In this document: piece by piece, positions 1 through 4,820 of the stretch
Numbering within the stretch: the stretch's first letter is position 1
Layout: each line of letters opens with the position of its first letter
Assembly (NCBI GenBank): GCA_902787065.1
Contig: CADAFA010000048.1
Span: 1-6,651 of the forward strand
Direction of reading: 5' to 3'
DNA from: an uncultured Elusimicrobium sp.
GTDB lineage: Bacteria > Elusimicrobiota > Elusimicrobia > Elusimicrobiales > Elusimicrobiaceae
DNA: 6,651 nucleotides
The notes under the pieces: model-generated
What the model was told of the DNA's origin: nothing
Seen by the model: only the letters and a program-made list of their open reading frames with translations
Databases searched by the model: none
Program-made: the position numbers and the translations under genes

Positions 1-333
1 ATCTAAATCTCTCAAAATAAGGTCCGATTTGGTGGCAATGCTTATTTTTATGCCGCTGCCTTGCAACTGTTCAAGTAAAGCACGTGTGCGTTTGTATTTG
101 GCTTCACAGGGCTGATAACAATCTGTTACAGAACCTAAAAAGGCCTCTTTCCCAGCATATTTGCTTGGGTTTTTGATGTCGGGCCAATTTTTAATATCAA
201 TAAACTCGCCCCATGGCTCTAAATGATTTGTAAACCTTTTCATAAAAGAGGCATAACAATACATACAAGCATGCGCACAACCTACATAAGGGTTAACGGA
301 AAAATCCGCCACAGGCAAGTTTGATTTAGTCAT
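1..333 (-). CDS. Radical SAM protein, SplB/COG1533-like (3' part outside window)
   Basis: Reading leftward from an ATG at 333-331, the frame stays open for 111 codons to the window edge, so the C-terminal part is missing. Near the N-terminus is NPYVGCAHACMYCYASFMKR, in which Cys19, Cys23 and Cys26 form the CxxxCxxC motif that binds the 4Fe-4S cluster of radical SAM enzymes. The following segments (MKRFTNH, WGEFIDIK, GSVTDCYQPCE, then ISIATKSDL) match the pattern of the spore-photoproduct-lyase-like COG1533 family. Such proteins cleave S-adenosylmethionine to make a 5'-deoxyadenosyl radical. Spore photoproduct lyase repairs thymine dimers, but most relatives have no known substrate and this gene should not be called a DNA repair enzyme on this evidence. 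No clear Shine-Dalgarno sequence precedes the ATG; the leader is A-rich. A predicted extended -10 promoter lies 46-54 nt upstream of the start. Confidence 0.85.
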   Translation of the reverse strand, partial: MTKSNLPVADFSVNPYVGCAHACMYCYASFMKRFTNHLEPWGEFIDIKNWPDIKNPSKYAGKEAFLGSVTDCYQPCEAKYKRTRALLEQLQGSGIKISIATKSDLILRDLD

Positions 334-378
334 TATATTTTTTGTATTTATTTCTTTTATGACAAGCGGCATATAACT

Positions 379-387
379 ATTATATCA
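379..387 (-). promoter_or_regulatory. Extended -10 promoter for the radical SAM gene
   Basis: On the minus strand, TGATATAAT is a perfect extended -10 element (TGn followed by TATAAT). There is no convincing -35 box upstream, which extended -10 promoters tolerate. A start near position 372 would give a leader of about 39 nt. It implies the radical SAM gene is transcribed separately from the HxlR gene upstream of it. Confidence 0.45.
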
Positions 388-442
388 AAAGCAGTGCCTC
401 GGTTTTTGTTTGGACTCTGCCCCAAAATACATAAAACGGACA

Positions 443-769
443 CTATTTAATAAGCGTTTTGCGGTATTTTTCACCCCAAGCAGCCATAGCATCTAAAACA
501 GGTCTTAAAGTATTACCTGTTTTACTTAAAGCATATTCTACACGAGGCGGAACTTCGGCATATACTTTGCGCGTAATAATACGGTCTTCTTCTAACATAC
601 GCAAATTATCTGTAAGCACCTTTTGGGAACAGCCAACACTCCTTTTAAGTGAACCAAAGCGCTTTGTACCTGTCAGCAAATCGCGTATAATCAATACTTT
701 CCATTTATTGCCGATGACTTGCAAAAGCAAACCCACAGGGCAGGGGGACATATTTTTCTTTGTTATCAT
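443..769 (-). CDS. HxlR-family winged-helix transcriptional regulator
   Basis: This is a small DNA-binding regulator of 108 aa from the ATG at 769 (117 aa from an in-frame TTG at 796). It shows the full HxlR layout: an N-terminal CPVGLLLQVIGNKWKVLIIRD with Cys10 in the CPV position, a helix-turn-helix around residues 36-60 (KRFGSLKRSVGCSQKVLTDN then LRMLEEDR), and a wing of the type RKVYAEVPPRVEYALSKTG at about 67-85. HxlR proteins bind as dimers and several use the N-terminal cysteine to sense thiol-reactive or quinone compounds. A second cysteine sits at residue 47. The gene is divergent from a cupin gene, with two direct repeats between them, so it probably controls that gene and itself. 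The start is uncertain: none of the candidates (796 TTG, 769 ATG, 751 ATG) has a good ribosome binding site, and a TATAAT at 781-776 would favour a start at or below 769. The stop codon TAG forms the first three bases of a TAGTGTCC motif. Confidence 0.92.
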   Translation of the reverse strand: MITKKNMSPCPVGLLLQVIGNKWKVLIIRDLLTGTKRFGSLKRSVGCSQKVLTDNLRMLEEDRIITRKVYAEVPPRVEYALSKTGNTLRPVLDAMAAWGEKYRKTLIK

Positions 770-809
770 ACTTTTATTATATATAATTTTTTCCAATAGT
801 TTCTTTTTT

Positions 810-845
810 GTGCCTATATTACAAAATAGTGCCTACTTTACAAAA
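810..845. promoter_or_regulatory. Paired 17-bp direct repeats, candidate HxlR operator
   Basis: Two copies of GTGCCTAnnTTACAAAA lie at 810-826 and 829-845, identical at 15 of 17 positions and 19 bp apart start to start, which is close to two helical turns. The first copy also sits in a 6-bp inverted repeat (TTTTGT at 806-811, ACAAAA at 821-826). The site lies between the divergent regulator and cupin genes and overlaps the predicted cupin -35 box, as expected for a repressor site. The link to HxlR binding is inferred from position. Confidence 0.55.
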
Positions 846-865
846 AGAACTACATTTGTTTTAAT
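837..865 (+). promoter_or_regulatory. Predicted promoter of the cupin gene
   Basis: TTTACA at 837-842 can serve as a -35 box, followed by a 17-bp spacer and TTTAAT at 860-865 as the -10 box. The -35 lies inside the second 17-bp direct repeat, so a protein bound there would block RNA polymerase. The cupin ATG is 29 nt beyond the -10 box. Confidence 0.4.
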
Positions 866-894
866 AAAAGTATCTTAATTTAAAGGAGCTATTT

Positions 895-1269
895 ATGGCA
901 AATTATAAAAAGACGGAAGTAGGGAATTTATCGGAAGTAGCAACAAAATATGAAAATGGAAAAGTTTTTTTGCACGATGTATTGGGCTTAACAGGTTGTG
1001 AAATTTCTGTTAGTTCTATGCCTGCCGGGATAAAACTTCCGTTTAATCACAAACACAAACAAAATGAAGAAGTATATATTTTCTTAAAAGGAAATGGGGT
1101 AATGACCCTAGACACAGAAGCGGTAACGGTTACAGAAGGATCATGTGTGCGTGTATTACCGACAGTTGTTCGCACAATGGAAGCTAAAACCGATATGCAG
1201 TACATTTGTGTCCAAGCCAAAGAAGGTTCTTTAGTTCAATTTGGAATGGGTGATGCGGAGCTGTGTTAA
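895..1269 (+). CDS. Small single-domain cupin protein
   Basis: This is a 124-aa cytoplasmic protein with no signal peptide, the usual size of a one-domain cupin_2 beta-barrel. Cupin motif 1 is clear: PAGIKLPFNHKHKQNEEVY holds His52, His54 and Glu58 or Glu59, the expected metal ligands, followed by LKGNG. Motif 2 (GSCVRVLPTVVR) lacks the usual metal-binding histidine; Arg93 stands near that position, so metal binding may be weakened or use three ligands. The end has the segment YICVQAKEGSL. The start is set by AAAGGAG at 882-888 just upstream. The gene is divergent from an HxlR regulator, and its likely role is in redox or small-molecule stress controlled by that regulator; the substrate cannot be told from sequence. 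An intrinsic terminator begins 18 nt after the stop. Confidence 0.9.
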   Translation: MANYKKTEVGNLSEVATKYENGKVFLHDVLGLTGCEISVSSMPAGIKLPFNHKHKQNEEVYIFLKGNGVMTLDTEAVTVTEGSCVRVLPTVVRTMEAKTDMQYICVQAKEGSLVQFGMGDAELC

Positions 1270-1287
1270 TTTTCTAATCCAGGATAG

Positions 1288-1322
1288 GCCCTCTGATGAT
1301 TACACCAATCAGAGGGCTTTTT
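1288..1322 (+). terminator. Intrinsic terminator after the cupin gene
   Basis: A perfect 10-bp stem, GCCCTCTGAT (1288-1297) with ATCAGAGGGC (1308-1317), has a 10-nt loop and is followed by TTTTT at 1318-1322. It closes the cupin transcript. A TAGTGTCC motif begins at the last T of the tract. Confidence 0.9.
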
Positions 1323-1455
1323 AGTGTCCAAACTCTGTCCATTCTCCGTATAGCTTATTTGCTTAATCTTGCTTATTTGCTGTGACCAAAAAGCGCACAT
1401 GACACAATAAAAGCGCAAAAAATCGTATCCTAGTAACCGGAAAAATCACGCAGAT
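1323..1455. other. Intergenic region with short direct repeats
   Basis: I see no gene in the gap between the cupin terminator and the operon promoter. It begins with a single TAGTGTCC (1322-1329) followed by AAACTCTGTCC. Two 11-bp copies of GCTTATTTGCT lie at 1353-1363 and 1371-1381, and two copies of AAAAGCGCA at 1389-1397 and 1409-1417. These could be the remains of an inserted element or weak regulator sites; neither reading is proven. Confidence 0.4.
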
Positions 1456-1488
1456 ATAGTGTCCACAAGTATAAGTTTTGGACACTAT
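1456..1488. repeat. 33-bp inverted element, copy 1 (ATAGTGTCCA / TGGACACTAT)
   Basis: A perfect 10-bp inverted repeat, ATAGTGTCCA at 1456-1465 and TGGACACTAT at 1479-1488, has a 13-bp centre. A near-identical copy lies at 6309-6341. The half-sites are 23 bp apart, about two helical turns, which suits a dimeric regulator. The centre lies about 60 bp upstream of the predicted transcription start of the operon. It could also form an RNA hairpin followed by AATTTTT, so a weak terminator is an alternative, but it stands between a real terminator and a promoter. Confidence 0.7.
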
Positions 1489-1502
1489 AATTTTTAATGT
1501 TT

Positions 1503-1526
1503 TTGCAACTTATAATATAGTAAAAT
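1503..1526 (+). promoter_or_regulatory. Predicted promoter of the three-gene exported-protein operon
   Basis: The likely -10 is TAAAAT at 1521-1526, which lines up with TACAAT at 6375-6380 when the two copies of the upstream region are aligned on their inverted element and on the shared TAATAT just before the -10. TTGCAA at 1503-1508 is a poorly spaced -35 candidate for this box (12 bp), although it is 17 bp from TAATAG at 1526-1531. The weak -35 fits a promoter that needs an activator. TSS mapping is needed to choose between the two -10 boxes. Confidence 0.4.
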
Positions 1527-1558
1527 AATAGCAAGAGTTATTTAAAAAAGGAGACAAT

Positions 1559-3217
1559 ATGAAAAAACTATTATTTATATTGCCATTATTTTTATTACCT
1601 GTTGTTTGTTTGTTAGCGCAAACAAACCCTGCAGATAAAGTGCAATACTTCCAAGCAGGGGATGAAAAATACTACAAAGAAGATGTAGTGGTCCCGAAAG
1701 TAAGTGACCCTGTAGATGCAGATTATAGGGATGCGGTGGATGTTGGCGGGGGTACCAAGGGTACAAAAGTAAATAAACCGAAAACTGTTGCAGTAGTGCA
1801 GCCTCAAAGATATCCGACTAACGTTCCTGTTAATAACGCAAACGAAGTGCAATTAAAAGGCGGTCAAAAAGTAGTAACACCGCATAATTCTTCCCCGAAA
1901 GTTAAACTGAAACAAGGCAAACCTATGCCTATGATCGGTCAAACACAAGATACTCAAAATCTTCAACATATTACTAAACCTGTGGAACAAAAAACCGTTA
2001 CACCGGCACCTGTAAAAGCCCAAACACCGACGGAACAAAAAAATACTGCTAATCAAGTAAAGCAAGTAACACCGCAACAAGTACAACAAGCAGCCCCTGT
2101 AAAAGCATCTGTTCCTACACAAGAGTACAAAGCTAAAACCGCTCCTGTTAAAGAAGAGAAATATGCAGCCCCCAAGAAGGTACATTTAAAAGATTATGAA
2201 GTGGAGATAGTATGTAACAAAGGGGATACAAAATGTGAGGCAGAGCAAGCAAGAATTAAAGCCCACAATGAGGCCACTTTGCAAAAACAAACAGGGCAAT
2301 TACAAGCACCTGAAAAAGCAAAAATTAGCAAACCCAAAGTTACATCTTCCCCTGCACCTATCGGCGGTATTTCACACGTTCCTGCAACACCGACGGGGAA
2401 TACAGGTGTATACATTAAAGAAAATGGTGTAATTATTCCTGAAAAGCCACTTAAATACGGTATTAAAACCAAGTGTGTTCCACTCCCTGGCCAAACAACT
2501 TGCGAAGAAAAACCTGTCAATAAACTCGCAGGTTATAAACCGAGCAATGGTGTAAATTTACCTGAAGCCACTTTGCCTGAAGGTATGCAACCTGTTGAAG
2601 ATACACAAATTCCCCAAAACACACCGGCTAAAAAAACAAAAAATACCAAGAAAAAAGGGAATAAAGCAAGTAAAGCAGATAAAGTAAATAACATAGATAC
2701 TCCTAAACGTATAGATTTCCATACAGATGTTAATATAACAAACAAAGAAGCTAGAAAGAATTTGTTAGAAGGATATTCTGTTACTGCTAACAGTAATATA
2801 AAAATACCTAAAGCAAGTTTACCGACTGAAGTAGAACTTGACGCGCAAGATGCAAGAGTTAGAGCGGAAATAGCAGCACAGCAACAGGCAACGGAAATGG
2901 CCTATCAAAAAGCATTAGATGATGCCAAAAAATTCAAAGCGCAAGCCCAAGCCGCAAAGAATCAATTCCAACAACAACAGCAACAGCAGAAAAATGCCGC
3001 TAATCAGTTCTGCTCTTATATGGGTGTAAGATTTTCCGGTACGACCTGTCAATATTGTGTTAACCATAAACCTCGCAGTGCTATGGAATGTAACCAATGC
3101 TGTCAGTCTTTCGGCCGCCCGTTAATGCAACCTGCAAGTTATAGTGCATTTTCTTCAGGTGGAAGGCCTGCAGGTTGTCTATGCAGATTTAGTGCAACAT
3201 CCGGATATAACTTTTAA
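1559..3217 (+). CDS. Exported Lys/Gln/Pro-rich protein with C-terminal eight-cysteine module, unknown function
   Basis: I do not recognise this 552-aa protein. Residues 1-20 are a Sec signal peptide (KK, hydrophobic core, LLA before Gln21). Cys17 is not in a proper lipobox because Val precedes it. Residues about 60-370 are low-complexity and rich in Lys, Gln, Pro, Thr and Val, and look disordered; they contain two similar short cysteine loops, Cys219-Cys226 and Cys306-Cys315, each just after a K-Y segment. Residues 355-372 are very basic. Residues 425-480 are Ala/Gln/Glu/Lys-rich and probably form a long helix or coiled coil, with seven glutamines at 471-477. The end (485-552) has eight cysteines at 485, 497, 500, 511, 514, 515, 540 and 542, giving CxxC, CxxCC and CxC groups that could form disulfides or bind metal. 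The start follows AGGAG at 1549-1553. It is the first gene of an operon with two ankyrin proteins 14 nt downstream, so an envelope scaffold or binding partner is plausible but inferred. Confidence 0.85.
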   Translation: MKKLLFILPLFLLPVVCLLAQTNPADKVQYFQAGDEKYYKEDVVVPKVSDPVDADYRDAVDVGGGTKGTKVNKPKTVAVVQPQRYPTNVPVNNANEVQLKGGQKVVTPHNSSPKVKLKQGKPMPMIGQTQDTQNLQHITKPVEQKTVTPAPVKAQTPTEQKNTANQVKQVTPQQVQQAAPVKASVPTQEYKAKTAPVKEEKYAAPKKVHLKDYEVEIVCNKGDTKCEAEQARIKAHNEATLQKQTGQLQAPEKAKISKPKVTSSPAPIGGISHVPATPTGNTGVYIKENGVIIPEKPLKYGIKTKCVPLPGQTTCEEKPVNKLAGYKPSNGVNLPEATLPEGMQPVEDTQIPQNTPAKKTKNTKKKGNKASKADKVNNIDTPKRIDFHTDVNITNKEARKNLLEGYSVTANSNIKIPKASLPTEVELDAQDARVRAEIAAQQQATEMAYQKALDDAKKFKAQAQAAKNQFQQQQQQQKNAANQFCSYMGVRFSGTTCQYCVNHKPRSAMECNQCCQSFGRPLMQPASYSAFSSGGRPAGCLCRFSATSGYNF

Positions 3218-3218
3218 T

Positions 3219-3298
3219 TTAAGGAGAGAGTATGAAAAAATTCAGTTTATTAGTTCTAACATTTTTATTATGCATGGGGTTTGCACAAGCACAAGATG
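3219..3298 (+). repeat. 80-nt segment nearly identical to the start of the next gene (copy A)
   Basis: This segment covers the ribosome binding site, start codon and signal-peptide codons of ankyrin paralogue A. It matches 4741-4820 with only 4 differences in 80 nt (about 95% identity), while the rest of the two genes has diverged far more. Either the pair is kept alike here by gene conversion or the export signal is under strong constraint. Confidence 0.8.
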
Positions 3299-4737
3299 TT
3301 GACGAGGCAGAACTTGAGGCCTTTATACAAGCATATAAGGCTATGAAGGCCGCCCAAGCACCTGCGCCGAAAAAGAAAGTTGACCCGGAACTTCGTATGA
3401 AACAAGCCCTTATGTTTGCAGCTAGGGACGGTAATACCTCGCAAATACGCGGTTTACTGGAACAGGGTGTTGACCCAAATATCGAAGATACAGACGGCTT
3501 TACTCCTTTAACTTATGCTGCTTTAAAGGGCGATTTAGCCGCAGTTGATATGCTATTATTTGCAGGGGCAAAAGTAGATGTTCCTAGGGAAGAGCAATTA
3601 CCGCCTATATTAGCGGCTTTGGCAAACAAGGCAAAAAATAAAGATGTTTTCTACCGTATTTTAAAAGAAAAACCAAACGTAAATGCGGTATATTGCCAAA
3701 AAGCACAAAATCTTTATCAATGTGCAACAACCTTAATGTTTGCTACGGAATCAAATGATGTACAAATGGTAGAAGCACTTATCAAACAAGGTGCGGATGT
3801 AAATAAATATACTGCCCCAAGGGGTACTGCCTTAAATTGGGCACTTGCCAAAAACACAAGTAACTCCGCTAAAATTGTAGATTTATTACTTAAATCAGGT
3901 GCAAACCCATGGGTAGCGGACGGGTATAGCAAAACTCCGTTAAAATTAGCGAAAATAAGTAAAGATAAGGAAAAAACACAACTCATTAAAGAAGCCCAAA
4001 AAGTTACCAAAAAACAACGCAATAAAAGCGAAGACATGTATTTCCCTGTCTATTTTGTAAAACTGAAAAAAATTAAAAAATTGCTTGACGAAGGGGCTGA
4101 CCCAAATTATCGTTCAGATGTAAGGCACGGTATATATAGTGTGGAAGATATGGCAATTTCAATGCTTGATTTTGCCGCTGCACAACCAATGTTAATAGTT
4201 GCTACCCATCAGAAACAAGATAATATTGTTTCTAATTTCCAATTACTGTTAGATGCCGGGGCCGATGTCAATGCAGTAGACGGAAAAGGGAATACTGTAT
4301 TACACACATTTTTGTGTGATAAGAAAAATCCAAAAGATGTAGAGGCTATCCCGTTTTTACTCAAACACGGTGCAAATATAAATGCCCGTAATGTATATGG
4401 GCATACACCGCTATTTCGCCATATTTTGCGCGGAAGGGATGGAGAACAAACGGTAAGGCAATTGCTTGAAGAAGGTGCTGACCCGAATATCCGCAATATA
4501 TACGGTATATCTCCGCTAATGTATGCAAAAAGAAACTACAAAACAGAACTTGCCAATTTATTAGAGCAATACGGAGCAAAACTTACCAAGCAAGATGAAG
4601 CGGAAAATGAAAAATGGTTTGCCCAACAAGAAATAGAAAGAGTTAAAAGGGAACAAAAAGCAGCAGCCCAAAACCAGCAAGATGCGGCTTTCGCGCAAGG
4701 ATTATTAAATGTTATTCAAATGGGTTTAACCCGCTAA
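3232..4737 (+). CDS. Exported ankyrin-repeat protein, paralogue A
   Basis: This is a 501-aa protein with a signal peptide ending at AQA20 before Gln21, so it should act in the periplasm or on the surface. A short helix (25-44) and a Lys-rich linker precede about eleven ankyrin repeats over residues 57-451, recognisable from TPL helix starts and GADPN/GADVN loop ends: for example TDGFTPLTYAALKGD, IKQGADVNKY, LLDAGADVNAVD, LLKHGANINARN, LLEEGADPNIRN and a last repeat ending LLEQYGAKL. Repeats 3 and 6-8 are degenerate. Cys155 and Cys164 lie close together between repeats 3 and 4 and are matched in the paralogue. Residues 452-490 are a charged, Gln/Ala-rich helix. Ankyrin arrays bind protein partners and have no enzyme activity. 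AAGGAG at 3221-3226 sets the start, 14 nt after the previous stop. The gene and the next one arose by duplication. Confidence 0.93.
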   Translation: MKKFSLLVLTFLLCMGFAQAQDVDEAELEAFIQAYKAMKAAQAPAPKKKVDPELRMKQALMFAARDGNTSQIRGLLEQGVDPNIEDTDGFTPLTYAALKGDLAAVDMLLFAGAKVDVPREEQLPPILAALANKAKNKDVFYRILKEKPNVNAVYCQKAQNLYQCATTLMFATESNDVQMVEALIKQGADVNKYTAPRGTALNWALAKNTSNSAKIVDLLLKSGANPWVADGYSKTPLKLAKISKDKEKTQLIKEAQKVTKKQRNKSEDMYFPVYFVKLKKIKKLLDEGADPNYRSDVRHGIYSVEDMAISMLDFAAAQPMLIVATHQKQDNIVSNFQLLLDAGADVNAVDGKGNTVLHTFLCDKKNPKDVEAIPFLLKHGANINARNVYGHTPLFRHILRGRDGEQTVRQLLEEGADPNIRNIYGISPLMYAKRNYKTELANLLEQYGAKLTKQDEAENEKWFAQQEIERVKREQKAAAQNQQDAAFAQGLLNVIQMGLTR

Positions 4738-4740
4738 ATT

Positions 4741-4820
4741 TTAAGGAGAGAGCATGAAAAAATTAAGTTTATTAGTTCTAACATTTTTGTTATGCATGGG
4801 GTTTGCACAAGCGCAAGATG
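4741..4820 (+). repeat. 80-nt segment nearly identical to the start of the previous gene (copy B)
   Basis: This is the partner of the 3219-3298 segment and includes TTAAGGAGAGAG, the ATG and the signal-peptide codons. The differences include silent changes in the codons for Leu and Ala, and the Phe/Leu change at residue 4. Confidence 0.8.

Noticed and set aside
459..878. Open frame of 139 codons on the plus strand opposite the HxlR gene
   Set aside because: The minus strand encodes an unmistakable HxlR protein; the plus frame has no ribosome binding site or recognisable domain and runs into the regulatory gap.
1456..1495. The inverted element as a standard intrinsic terminator
   Set aside because: A real terminator already follows each upstream gene (1288-1322 and 6269-6301), the stem is AT-rich at its base, and the element keeps a fixed distance to the next promoter. 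Not fully excluded.
1607..1609. Cys17 of the 552-aa protein as a lipoprotein cysteine
   Set aside because: The preceding residues are P-V-V; a lipobox needs Gly, Ala or Ser just before the cysteine. A normal signal-peptidase site after Ala20 is more likely.
1575..3097. Several open frames of 60-110 codons on the minus strand under the 552-aa gene
   Set aside because: They arise because the biased composition of the real gene leaves few stops on the other strand. None has a start signal or a protein-like pattern.
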